From positions 1 through 48,244 of the forward strand of contig JALOPI010000026.1 of NCBI GenBank assembly GCA_025453975.1: DNA of 48,244 bases, given 5' to 3'. Numbering within the stretch: the first letter of the stretch is position 1; every line of letters begins with the position of its first letter. This stretch comes from Syntrophobacteraceae bacterium (lineage in GTDB: Bacteria; Desulfobacterota; Syntrophobacteria; Syntrophobacterales; Syntrophobacteraceae). Below, one piece after another: positions 9,129 to 17,208 of this stretch. A model generated the notes under the pieces. It did not search any database. It worked only from the letters and a program-made list of their open reading frames with translations, and was not told the origin of the DNA. The position numbers and the translations under genes were made by a program.

Positions 9129-10127
9129 ATGGAGATCATCGCCAAGCTTGGAACCCTGCTTGGGCTGTCTTTCGTATCGGGGATCAATCTTTATGCGACC
9201 ATCGCGGTGGTGGGCGTGTGCAAGAAGTACGAGCTGGTTAGGGGGCTCCCCGGTGATTTCGATGTGCTGGCCAATGACGCCGTGATCTTCGTGGCCGTGC
9301 TGCTCTACCTGCTGGAGTTTCTGGTCGACAAGATTCCCGGCCTGGACAGTCTGTGGGACTTCATTCACACCCTGATTCGCCCCCTGGGAGGGGCCATGCT
9401 GGCCCTCATGCAGGTGGGGGAGGCGACACCCGCCCTGGAGATCATCGTCTTCATGCTGGGTGCGAGCCTGGCTTCCGCGGCCCACGTCACCAAGGCGGGA
9501 ACGCGTCTCATCATCAACACCAGCCCCGAGCCCGTCTCCAACTTCCTGGTCAGCCTCGCCGAAGATGCCGGCGCATTCACCCTGGCTTACCTGAGCCTGG
9601 CGCACCCCACCCTGAGCCTGGTCATCACCGTTGGCATGCTGACCCTCATCGCCGTCATGCTGCCCGTCATCTTTCGCACCATACGGATGCTGTTCTCCGC
9701 CATCTGGGCTCGCTTGAAATGCGCACTGTGGAAGGAGGCGGCCTGGACCTGGACGCGATCGCCCAGTTACGATCTGGATGCGTTCTTCGACGAGGTGAGG
9801 ACCGAGGGGGAAAAGCTCATCTGGACCGCCAGGGCCTACGCCCTCCGCCTGCCCCAGGTCCCGCGCTCCACCGCCCTGGATGTCCTGGTGACCACCAGGG
9901 GCATTCATCTCCGTTATCGGCGAAGGCTCCGCCGACAGTCCCTGACGATTTCACGGGAGGAGATCGATCTCCAGCGGATCTACCACGGGATCCTCATGTC
10001 TCGATGGGTGATTCGGGGGCCCCGGGGGGACTGGTACTTGAACGTCTACCGGCCGCTGGCTCAGACTATACCCATGGACCTCGAAGGGATGGGCAAAAAC
10101 GATGGAAGACTCGAGCCCGTTCATTGA
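9129..10127 (+). CDS. DUF4126 family integral membrane protein
   Basis: The N-terminal 200 residues contain several hydrophobic helices with the DUF4126 pattern: a start of LGTLLGLSFVSGINLYATI, VDKIPGLDSLWDFIHTLIRPLGGA, and TKAGTRLIINTSPEPVSNF. The C-terminal 130 residues are soluble, charged and of no recognised family; they contain an Arg-rich stretch (RYRRRLRRQS) and a WVIRGPRGDWYLNVYRPL segment. The function is unknown. The ATG at 9129 has GGAG at 9118-9121 and starts directly at the conserved domain. The stop lies 26 bases inside the next gene, a GTPase, and the four genes from here to 13817 overlap or nearly touch, so they are probably one operon with a shared membrane role. Confidence 0.8.
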   Translation: MEIIAKLGTLLGLSFVSGINLYATIAVVGVCKKYELVRGLPGDFDVLANDAVIFVAVLLYLLEFLVDKIPGLDSLWDFIHTLIRPLGGAMLALMQVGEATPALEIIVFMLGASLASAAHVTKAGTRLIINTSPEPVSNFLVSLAEDAGAFTLAYLSLAHPTLSLVITVGMLTLIAVMLPVIFRTIRMLFSAIWARLKCALWKEAAWTWTRSPSYDLDAFFDEVRTEGEKLIWTARAYALRLPQVPRSTALDVLVTTRGIHLRYRRRLRRQSLTISREEIDLQRIYHGILMSRWVIRGPRGDWYLNVYRPLAQTIPMDLEGMGKNDGRLEPVH

Positions 10128-11841
10128 TTCCCGCAAGCCCGACGCACCCTGGGCGGGTGCCGTCTCCTGGAGCGAGCTGCGCTCTCCCGGCCTGACTCCG
10201 TCCTTCACGGAGATCCGGGAGCTGGCCCGGTGGATGCCGAGGAAGTGCGCCGTGGCGTCCTACAAGCTGTCATCCCCACTGATCTGGATCCCCATCATTG
10301 GCGGCACGGGCACGGGAAAATCGACGATCTTCAACGCTCTTTGCGGGAGGAAGCTGAGCGCCGTCGGAGTCGAAAGGCCCAAGACCCGCGGCCCCATCGC
10401 CTTCGGACACCGGGACGTTGTTCTGGGCCCGCGTTTTCCCTTTCCGGAGCTTTCCGTCACCCGCGTGCCGAGCGGGGCCGACCCGACGGCGCGCAGGGGC
10501 GGGGCGCCGGGGGATCTGGTCTATCATGAGCATCAGGACCCCGTCCTTCGCGACGTGATCCTGGTCGACACGCCGGACGTGGACAGCTTTGAGGTCGACA
10601 ATCGCCGTATCGTGGAGGAGCTTTACCTGCTGTCGGACCTGGTCCTTTTCGTGACCAGCCAGGAGAAGTACGCCGACGACGTGCTCTTCCGTTTCCTGGA
10701 CCAGATCCGCAGGGATGGGAAGCCCTTTTTCCTTCTGGTCAACAAGGTCCAGTCGCCCCTCACCCTGGAGGACATCGTGTCCTCGCTTCGTGGGGGAGCC
10801 CTGGTCTGGCCGCCGGAGCGCACGTGGCTCCTCCCTTTCGCCGCCCTCGATGCGGAGGAGGCACTGCGGGGTGACGAGGCCTTTGGAAGATTCGGCTCCG
10901 TTTTCAACGGGGAGATCGACACCGAAAACCAGGCTGAGCTGCGGCAGCGGGAACGGAAGCGGCTGGCGCGGGAGCTCAAGGGCCAGGTGGTCCGGCTTCT
11001 CGAAGCTCTTGACACCGAGCATCAGGCCGGTAAGCGTTGGATCGAAAGCCTCGATTCCCTTTACGAGGCGGCCTGCAAAAAGGCCATGGAAGCGCGGGAG
11101 CGGCATGTGACCGAGGACAGTCGCGCTTTCATTCAACGGGAGATCCGCAAGCACTTCAGCCGTTACGACCTCCTGGGGAAACCTCGTCGGATGTTGGCCC
11201 AGGTCGTTCTTTCTCCTCTTCGCGCGCTGGGGCTGGCTCCTGAAAATCCCGTGGAAAGTCACGAGGACACCTTGCGAAAGATGCGCGAGCGAATGGACAT
11301 CCTGCCCATCGTGGCAGCCATCGAGGGGCTCAACCGGGAAGTTCTCGAAAAGCTCGCTCCCAGGGATGTGGATTCGCCCCTGCGCGGTGAGCTTCGCCGT
11401 GCTGAGCTGACGCTGACCCGGGAGGAGATCCGACGGTCGGTCCTGGACGAGCAGGAGAAGCTTCTGGGCTGGCTCGAGGAAACCTTTGGGGAGATGGCCA
11501 GGGGGATCCCCAGGAGCAAGGAGATCGGCATCTACTCGACTTCGATCCTCTGGGGCGGTCTGATCGTCTCCCTCGAAGCCGCCGTCGGAGGCGGCATCAC
11601 GCTCCTCGAGGTGGTCCTGGATTCAGCCATCGCCCCCTTCGTCACCCGCGGGGCCGTGGAGCTTTTCGCGTATCACGAGCTGCAGAGGCTGGGGCGCCAG
11701 CTGGCCGAAAAGTACCGCCAGGGGGTGTACTCGGTGATCCGCCTGCAGCGGGACCGCTACGCCGACAGCCTGCGCTCCCTCCAAGCTCCCGAAAGGCTGA
11801 TGGCCGAGCTGAGGTCCCTGGCTCGGGAGCTTTCATCATGA
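10102..11841 (+). CDS. Membrane-associated GTPase, first of a pair
   Basis: A 579-residue protein with a clear P-loop GTPase domain: G1 is GGTGTGKS near residues 72-79, G3 is DTPD near residue 156, and G4 is NKVQ near residue 214, in which the usual Asp is replaced by Gln. A long, charged, probably helical stalk follows, with a run of Arg- and Glu-rich helices from about residue 270. Near residues 475-515 is a hydrophobic stretch (TSILWGGLIVSLEAAVGGG and onward) that could contact or cross a membrane. This arrangement resembles dynamin-like or Era-like membrane GTPases, but I cannot assign a characterised family. It overlaps its upstream neighbour by 26 bases and the next GTPase by four. Confidence 0.8.
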   Translation: MEDSSPFIDSRKPDAPWAGAVSWSELRSPGLTPSFTEIRELARWMPRKCAVASYKLSSPLIWIPIIGGTGTGKSTIFNALCGRKLSAVGVERPKTRGPIAFGHRDVVLGPRFPFPELSVTRVPSGADPTARRGGAPGDLVYHEHQDPVLRDVILVDTPDVDSFEVDNRRIVEELYLLSDLVLFVTSQEKYADDVLFRFLDQIRRDGKPFFLLVNKVQSPLTLEDIVSSLRGGALVWPPERTWLLPFAALDAEEALRGDEAFGRFGSVFNGEIDTENQAELRQRERKRLARELKGQVVRLLEALDTEHQAGKRWIESLDSLYEAACKKAMEARERHVTEDSRAFIQREIRKHFSRYDLLGKPRRMLAQVVLSPLRALGLAPENPVESHEDTLRKMRERMDILPIVAAIEGLNREVLEKLAPRDVDSPLRGELRRAELTLTREEIRRSVLDEQEKLLGWLEETFGEMARGIPRSKEIGIYSTSILWGGLIVSLEAAVGGGITLLEVVLDSAIAPFVTRGAVELFAYHELQRLGRQLAEKYRQGVYSVIRLQRDRYADSLRSLQAPERLMAELRSLARELSS

Positions 11842-13568
11842 GTCGCTCCCTCGAAGCTTTCAGAGCCGATCTGAGGCAGGTCAGGGAGATGCTCGACCGG
11901 GACGGGGCGCCGGTCTTTTCGGGGGCGGAAGCCACGGAGCTTCGCCGGGAGGCCGCTGCCCTGTCCCGCAAGCTGGACGAGCTTTCGGATTCCGTCCTGA
12001 GCGTCGGGCTCCTTGGAGGGACGGGCGTCGGGAAGTCCAGCCTCATGAACGGGCTGGCCGGCTCGGAGATCGCCTCGGCCAGCCACCGGCGGCCTCACAC
12101 GGACAGGGTGCTGGTGTACCGGCACCGCTCGACGTCGCTTCCTTCCCCGGTCCTGCACAGCGCCGTCCCGTGGGTCGAGCATGTCCACGACGCCGAGGGA
12201 GTGCGCCAGGTCATCCTTTGCGACCTTCCGGACTTCGACAGTCTGGTCGGGCTTCATCGGCGGCATGTGATGGACTTCCTGGAAAACCTGGATCTGCTCG
12301 TATGGGTCGTGTCCCCGGAGAAGTACGCCGACGAGCGGCTCCACTCCTTTCTCGCCGAAGCCCCCAAGGCCTCGGGAAACTACGTCTTCGTCATGAACAA
12401 GGTGGACCAGCTCTTCGGGGCAGCCCCCCTGGAGGTGGGCTACGACAGGCTGTCCCGCATGGCCCAGACTTTTCACCGTCAGCTCGTGGAGCGCGGCATC
12501 GAGCGACCCGTGATCTACACCCTTTCCGCCCTGGAAGCCCTGGGCGGGGGGGAGCCGGCACCATGGAGCCAGTTCAACGCCTTTCGGCATCATGTCTTCC
12601 ACGAGCGGGACACCAAGGAAGTCGCGGCCATCAAAACGGCCAACCTGGACCAGGAGCTGGAGTCCATCCTCACCGTCATGGACCAGAAGGCGATCCAGGC
12701 GGGCAAGCTCCGGAGAATCCTGGAGGAGCTGGCCTCGGAGTTTGTCAGGGATCGTGCCGAGTGGGCCCGCACAGGTCGGGAGGCTTTCGATGACTGGACG
12801 GAAAGCCAGGTCCGGGGCTGTGTTCGGGCCCGGATCCGCCACGGCATCCAAGAGCCGGGCGCCGGCTCCCTGGTGCGGAGCTTCATGAGACGCCTGGAGG
12901 AGGATGGGGCCACCACGGCGGAGCAGGCGTCCCTCAAGGTGTCTCTCAGCCGGGATGGAATCCTGGGGCAGCTTGTCGAGCAATGGACCCGCATGGAAAA
13001 CCGGGTGGTCCACCGGGCCCTGCGGGAAGGGGTTCCCCAGAGCCTCCTGGAGCCGGTCCAGGCCATGTTCGACCCCGAGGAGAGGTGGAACCGGTGGAGC
13101 CGGTCGCTGGCGACGCTCATCGACGCGGGCCTGGCGCATGTGCAGCTTTTCTCCCCGGGCGGGCGCCGCTGGATCGAGCCCGGGGCATACTCCTTGCTCA
13201 CAGCTCTGCTGCTCGCCGGCATCGGACTCCACAGCCTCGGAGTCGTGGCGCCACATGAGACGGGCTGGAGAGCGGGGCTCCTCTGGCTCGGCGCCGCCAC
13301 CCGCATGCTCTTTTCCGCCGAGGGCCTTTCTGCTCTGGCAAGCTATGGCCTGCTTCGGCTCATGCTGGGCATCCGCTTCCACGCGTCCAGGAAGAAAAGG
13401 TTGCAGCGCCTGGAGCAAAAGATTATAGAAGCTCTCAAATCCGATCTGGGACGTGTCTGGGACACTGAGCTCGATGCCGCCATCAGCCGGCTGCAGGATC
13501 ACCGCCGGGATTTGGAACGGGAAGAGGAAGGGATTTCCCGCCTTCGTCAGCGAAGGGGAAGGGGTTGA
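11838..13568 (+). CDS. Membrane-associated GTPase, second of a pair
   Basis: A 576-residue GTPase different in sequence from its neighbour but with the same plan. G1 is GGTGVGKS near residues 57-64, G3 is DLPD rather than DTPG, and G4 is a canonical NKVD near residue 187. The middle is helical and charged. Two hydrophobic helices lie near residues 450-475 and 480-510 (LLTALLLAGIGLHSLGVVA and LLWLGAATRMLFSAEG), followed by a basic, coiled-coil-like tail. Tandem, non-identical GTPases of this type recall the paired dynamin-like proteins that form heteromers at membranes; that is analogy only. Its ATG overlaps the preceding stop (ATGA). Confidence 0.8.
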   Translation: MSRSLEAFRADLRQVREMLDRDGAPVFSGAEATELRREAAALSRKLDELSDSVLSVGLLGGTGVGKSSLMNGLAGSEIASASHRRPHTDRVLVYRHRSTSLPSPVLHSAVPWVEHVHDAEGVRQVILCDLPDFDSLVGLHRRHVMDFLENLDLLVWVVSPEKYADERLHSFLAEAPKASGNYVFVMNKVDQLFGAAPLEVGYDRLSRMAQTFHRQLVERGIERPVIYTLSALEALGGGEPAPWSQFNAFRHHVFHERDTKEVAAIKTANLDQELESILTVMDQKAIQAGKLRRILEELASEFVRDRAEWARTGREAFDDWTESQVRGCVRARIRHGIQEPGAGSLVRSFMRRLEEDGATTAEQASLKVSLSRDGILGQLVEQWTRMENRVVHRALREGVPQSLLEPVQAMFDPEERWNRWSRSLATLIDAGLAHVQLFSPGGRRWIEPGAYSLLTALLLAGIGLHSLGVVAPHETGWRAGLLWLGAATRMLFSAEGLSALASYGLLRLMLGIRFHASRKKRLQRLEQKIIEALKSDLGRVWDTELDAAISRLQDHRRDLEREEEGISRLRQRRGRG

Positions 13569-13571
13569 AGC

Positions 13572-13817
13572 ATGTCAATGAGGATCATGGTCGTTATGCT
13601 GGTTTTAACCGTTCCGGTGATCCCCACCTTCTGGGCCATCCTCGACATCCCCAAACGACAGTTTGCCACCCCGAAGCAGAAAGTTGTCTGGTTTTTTACG
13701 GTAGCCACGCTGCCCTGTATCGGAGCGATCCTGTATATCCTTTTCGGGCGCAGGCACACGTCGCCGGTACGGGACATGCCGACCTCGGCGGCTCGGAACG
13801 AGGCTTCACCGCACTGA
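13572..13817 (+). CDS. Small membrane protein, PLDc_N-like
   Basis: An 81-residue protein with two predicted membrane helices (about residues 4-24 and 39-60) separated by a short basic loop, followed by a polar tail. The pattern WAILDIPKRQF and the helix ending GAILYILFGRR match the phospholipase D N-terminal (PLDc_N) family, a two-helix module found alone or in front of cardiolipin synthases. It starts three bases after the GTPase stop, with AAGGGG upstream, so it closes the GTPase operon. No catalytic HKD motif is present, so it is not itself a phospholipase. An alternative start is the ATG two codons later. Confidence 0.75.
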   Translation: MSMRIMVVMLVLTVPVIPTFWAILDIPKRQFATPKQKVVWFFTVATLPCIGAILYILFGRRHTSPVRDMPTSAARNEASPH

Positions 13818-13930
13818 AGCGGTCGGCATCCTCCCGTCGTCTTCACGCCGAAGGAACGCGAGCCGCCCCTTGGCGCCATTTTGTGTGACGGGGATGCCGC
13901 CAGGCATCAAGGAAGGAGAGCTCGGAAGTC

Positions 13931-15829
13931 ATGCTGGATGTATTTCGCAGGCACGCCACGTCCTGGTTGATCAAGGTCTTCTTCGCCCTGATCGTCATCG
14001 TTTTCATATTCTGGGGTGGGTACTCTTACCGCGAGGGCGGCAAGGCCGAAGTCGCTCGCGTTGACGACCACGTCATCAGCGTGGCCGAGTATGACCGGGC
14101 GTACAGCCAGATGCTGGAAATGTACCGGCGTCAGTTGGGGGGGGCCCTCTCCGATGAGATGCTCAAGCAGTTCAATCTCAAGCAGCAGGCCCTGGACTCC
14201 CTCATCGACCAGTTCATCCTGACCAAAGCGGCCCAGGAGTTTGGACTGGCGGCCACGGAGCAGGAGGTGCAGCAGCGCATTCTTGAATTCGCCGCCTTCC
14301 AGCAGGATGGCAAGTTCAGCCAGGAGCGTTACAACGCTCTCCTGCAGCAGAACCGGCTCACTCCCGAGACCTTCGAGAAGCAGGTCGGAGAAGAGATCGG
14401 CCGGGAAAAGGTGGAGGGATTCGTCAAGCGGCGTGCCGTCGTCACCGAGGAGGAGATCGCCGCGGACTTCCACTTCACTTTTCAGAGGATCCAGCTCGCC
14501 TGTGTCCCTTTCGATCCGAAGCAGTACGAAGGCCAGGCTTCGGTGGACGAGGGGAAGCTCAGGGCCTTTCACGAGCAGCATCAGGAGAAGTACAGGGATC
14601 CCCAAAGGCGGCGGCTCGCCTATGTCAAATTCAAGGTGGATGAGCTTCTCGGCCAGGTGAGCGTGTCGGAGGAGGAGATCCGTCAGTATTACGAGGAGAA
14701 CCCACGGAAGTATCACCAGGATGCCGAAGTCAGAGCCCGTCACATCCTGTTCAAGCTGAAAGAGGATGCACCGGAGGCCGAAGTGGCCAGGGTAAGGGCC
14801 GAAGCGGAGAAGGTCCTGACCGAAGCCCGGAAGGGTGCCGACTTCGCCGCCCTGGCGGCAAAGCACTCCAAGGACGAGGCCACGGCCAAAAACGGTGGCG
14901 ACCTGGGCTTTTTCGGCCGCGACCGCATGGTGCCCACCTTTTCGGAGGCGGCGTTCTCCATGAAGCCGGGTGAGATCAGCGACCTGGTCCGATCTCCTTA
15001 TGGGCTTCACATCATCAAGGTCGAGGAGGTCCGCCCCGAGAGCACCCGGACCCTGGAGCAGGCCAGGACGGAGGTCGAGTCCACCCTCAAGCAGGAGAAG
15101 GCACGGGATCTTGCGTTCCGGAAGGTGACGGACTTCTCCGACCAGGTCTATGCCACGCAGGATCTCGAGAAAGTCTCCAAGTCCCTTCAGCGGGAAGTCG
15201 TGACCCATGAAGGGTGGCTCTCCCAGAACGACCCCTTTCCTGGGATGGAGGGAGCGGCTCCGGAATTCATGGGCAAGATCTTTGGAATGCCGGAAAAGGG
15301 CATGAGCGATGTGGTGGAGGTATCGGACGGATTCGTCGTGGTCCAGGTCAAGGGGATTCAGGCGGAAAAAACGGCACCCTTGGAGAAAGTGAAGAGCCAG
15401 GTCGAAAAGGACTACCGCGAGGAGGAGGGCCGAAACCTCGCCCAGAAGCATGCCACGGAGCTCCTGGAGGCCGCGCGCAAATCCGGGAGCCTCGAGGAGT
15501 CGGCCAAAGCCGGGAAGCTCGAAGCTCAAAAGACCGACTGGTTTTCGAGAAGACAGCCGGATAAGGACCTCAAGCTGCGAGGTGATTCGCTCTCGCGAGT
15601 CTTCCGACTGCAGGCGGACCAGCCTTTTCCCGAAACCCCCGTGACCGACATCAACAACCGTTTCGTCGTCTGCCAGCTCCTGGGGAAGCTCGACCCCGAC
15701 GCTGATGTCGAAAAGGAGCGGGCGGCGATCATGAAGCGCCTGCTGACGCAAAAACAGAGCACGGTCTGGCGGAATTGGCTGGAGGAACGGAAGAAGCAGG
15801 CTGACGTCAAGATTCTGAAGGAGCTTTAG
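13931..15829 (+). CDS. ppiD: PpiD/SurA-type periplasmic folding chaperone
   Basis: A 632-residue protein with a single N-terminal membrane anchor (about residues 13-33), a SurA_N-like chaperone region with an early VDDHVISVAEYDRAY segment, and a parvulin-type peptidyl-prolyl isomerase domain at about residues 268-365 (starting ARHILFKL and ending GLHIIKVEEV). A second, degenerate parvulin-like region lies at about residues 425-475 (MSDVVEVSDGFVVVQVKG). This is the PpiD layout: an inner-membrane protein whose chaperone domains face the periplasm and assist exported proteins. Length fits the family (623 in E. coli). AAGGAG lies at 13912. The stop overlaps the coaE stop by four bases on the opposite strand. 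Confidence 0.88.
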   Translation: MLDVFRRHATSWLIKVFFALIVIVFIFWGGYSYREGGKAEVARVDDHVISVAEYDRAYSQMLEMYRRQLGGALSDEMLKQFNLKQQALDSLIDQFILTKAAQEFGLAATEQEVQQRILEFAAFQQDGKFSQERYNALLQQNRLTPETFEKQVGEEIGREKVEGFVKRRAVVTEEEIAADFHFTFQRIQLACVPFDPKQYEGQASVDEGKLRAFHEQHQEKYRDPQRRRLAYVKFKVDELLGQVSVSEEEIRQYYEENPRKYHQDAEVRARHILFKLKEDAPEAEVARVRAEAEKVLTEARKGADFAALAAKHSKDEATAKNGGDLGFFGRDRMVPTFSEAAFSMKPGEISDLVRSPYGLHIIKVEEVRPESTRTLEQARTEVESTLKQEKARDLAFRKVTDFSDQVYATQDLEKVSKSLQREVVTHEGWLSQNDPFPGMEGAAPEFMGKIFGMPEKGMSDVVEVSDGFVVVQVKGIQAEKTAPLEKVKSQVEKDYREEEGRNLAQKHATELLEAARKSGSLEESAKAGKLEAQKTDWFSRRQPDKDLKLRGDSLSRVFRLQADQPFPETPVTDINNRFVVCQLLGKLDPDADVEKERAAIMKRLLTQKQSTVWRNWLEERKKQADVKILKEL

Positions 15830-16485
15830 GGCATGGGCTCGACGGTCGAGCCATCAGCGGGACGGAAGCCCTTTTCAGCCCTGTCCTTGATTTCCCGCCA
15901 GAGGGAAGCCACCTGACGGCGGGTGGCTTCGAGGGCTCCGCTGTTGTCGATGATCCGATGCGCTCGAGCCCGTTTCTCATCGATGGGCCACTGCATGGAG
16001 AGGGTGCTCTCGGCCTGAGCCCGGCTCACGCCATCCCTGACCATGAGCCTCGAGATCTGCACCTCTGGAGGGGCGTAGACGAGGATCACCAGCTGGAACC
16101 TGTCCTGGAGCCGGGATTCGAACAGGAGCGGGATGTCGAAGATCACGACGGCCCGGTGGTGCGAGCTCCTCCGGTGCTCATTCCATGCAAGCTCCATGGC
16201 CTCCATGATGGCTGGATGGAGAATGGCATTCACCGCCTCCCTCAGCTCCCCGCTTCCAATGATGCGATCTCTCAGCTCCCGCCGCCTGAGCTGCCCATCC
16301 GTGTCGAAGTAATCCGGTCCCAGCAGCTGGAAAAGCTTGTGGGAGCATGGGCTTCCTGGCCGCACGACGTCGCGGGCCACCCGGTCGGCATCGAGGATTA
16401 CGGCACCCAGCTCCTGGAAGATGCGCGATACGGTGCTCTTTCCCGTCGCAATGCCCCCCGTGAGGGCGATTCGAAAAGGGTCCAT
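15826..16485 (-). CDS. coaE: Dephospho-CoA kinase
   Basis: Final enzyme of coenzyme A synthesis: it phosphorylates dephospho-CoA. The P-loop is GGIATGKS at residues 10-17, followed by DADRVARDVV and the lid-region RLMVRDG segment typical of CoaE. I use the ATG at 16485 (219 residues, starting MDPFRIALTGG) because it fits the family N-terminus. An in-frame ATG at 16503 would add six residues but lies immediately after the U-run of a strong terminator-like hairpin. GGAG lies 12 bases before the chosen start. The frame extends slightly past the usual 200-206 residues at the C-terminus. It converges on and overlaps ppiD. Confidence 0.92.
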   Translation of the reverse strand: MDPFRIALTGGIATGKSTVSRIFQELGAVILDADRVARDVVRPGSPCSHKLFQLLGPDYFDTDGQLRRRELRDRIIGSGELREAVNAILHPAIMEAMELAWNEHRRSSHHRAVVIFDIPLLFESRLQDRFQLVILVYAPPEVQISRLMVRDGVSRAQAESTLSMQWPIDEKRARAHRIIDNSGALEATRRQVASLWREIKDRAEKGFRPADGSTVEPMP

Positions 16486-16504
16486 GCGGGAGTGGGGCTC
16501 CATG

Positions 16505-16543
16505 AAAAAAGCCCATCACAGGATTCACAATCCTGGTGGGCTT
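16505..16543 (-). terminator. Rho-independent terminator or attenuator just before coaE
   Basis: On the minus strand AAGCCCA...CAGGATT pairs with AATCCTG...TGGGCTT around a three-base loop (one small internal bulge), and the stem runs straight into six Us (16510-16505). Two bases later comes an ATG in the coaE frame. It would end a transcript from the 16769-17158 gene and the suf genes. Because it abuts coaE it could also act as an attenuator. Confidence 0.75.
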
Positions 16544-16738
16544 CCCATCTGATTGATCTTAAGCACACCGCAACAGAATGAACCGCACAAGTCCCTCACG
16601 CCACCCCGGAAGTCCTTGAGCCGGGATCCAAGCACTCTTGAGAAGACTTCCGGACCCCGGTCCGAGAAATGGCGGGATGACGTTCAACTGTATTTCGGCC
16701 ATCATTTTGCGGAGCGGCGTACTGAGTATCCATTCACA

Positions 16739-16758
16739 GCATGCCCGCGAGGGCATGC
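16739..16758. repeat. Perfect 8-bp inverted repeat after the secreted-protein gene
   Basis: GCATGCCC and GGGCATGC flank the loop GCGA, 11 bases past the stop of the 129-residue gene. No T-run follows on either strand, so it may be an mRNA-stabilising hairpin or half of a weak terminator. The remaining bases to 16544 contain no gene I can support. Confidence 0.55.
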
Positions 16759-16768
16759 CGTGTGATCA

Positions 16769-17158
16769 TCAATAGTCCACCCCTCCACCCAGAGGCCGGC
16801 AGAACGTGTAGCCGGCGGGCTCGCGAATGAGCTTCCGCTCCACGAGGTCCCACTGAGAAACTCCCTTTTCACAATCCGAGCAGGACCAGGGAGCCGCCAG
16901 CACCGCCCCCGCCGTTCCCACCACGGTGGCAGCCAGGCCGAGGGGCCTCAGGATCAGGACATCGAACAGGATCAGCTCACCTGAAGGCTCGCCGCGGGGC
17001 TCATCCTGCGGATAGGCGGCCTCCCATCCTGGCGGGCAGTTCACCGGAGGAGCCATTCGCTCGGAATAGGGCGAAGCCATGTAGTCCCCAGCCGCGGCGG
17101 GAGCCAGACCACCCAATACCAGTCCCAGTAACAGCAAAGACGCAACGAATGCCTTCAT
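16769..17158 (-). CDS. Small exported protein with RPLG motifs
   Basis: A 129-residue protein with a clear signal peptide (basic start MKAF, hydrophobic core LLLLGLVLGGLA, likely cleavage after APAAAG). The mature part has a short hydrophobic segment, ILRPLGLAATVVGTAGAVLAA, that could insert in a membrane, and a second RPLG near the C-terminus (YTFCRPLGGG). I recall a widespread group of small proteobacterial proteins with paired RPLG motifs and no known function; this looks like one, but I cannot name a family. Four cysteines in the mature part (CPP, CSDC, FCRP) could form disulfides. It lies 50 bases after sufB on the same strand. Confidence 0.7.
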   Translation of the reverse strand: MKAFVASLLLLGLVLGGLAPAAAGDYMASPYSERMAPPVNCPPGWEAAYPQDEPRGEPSGELILFDVLILRPLGLAATVVGTAGAVLAAPWSCSDCEKGVSQWDLVERKLIREPAGYTFCRPLGGGVDY

Positions 17159-17208
17159 GACCTCAACTCCCCCTCTGAATGGTTGATGGCTATCGTCTTT
17201 CCCAGCCC

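Noticed and set aside
13907..15751. Long open frame antisense to ppiD (614 codons)
   Set aside because: Composition (Leu- and Gly-rich with no family motif) is that of an antisense frame in high-GC coding DNA; the forward gene has clear PpiD domains.
16553..16765. 70-codon forward frame between coaE and the secreted-protein gene
   Set aside because: It starts at a TTG without a ribosome site, overlaps an inverted repeat and has no recognisable features.
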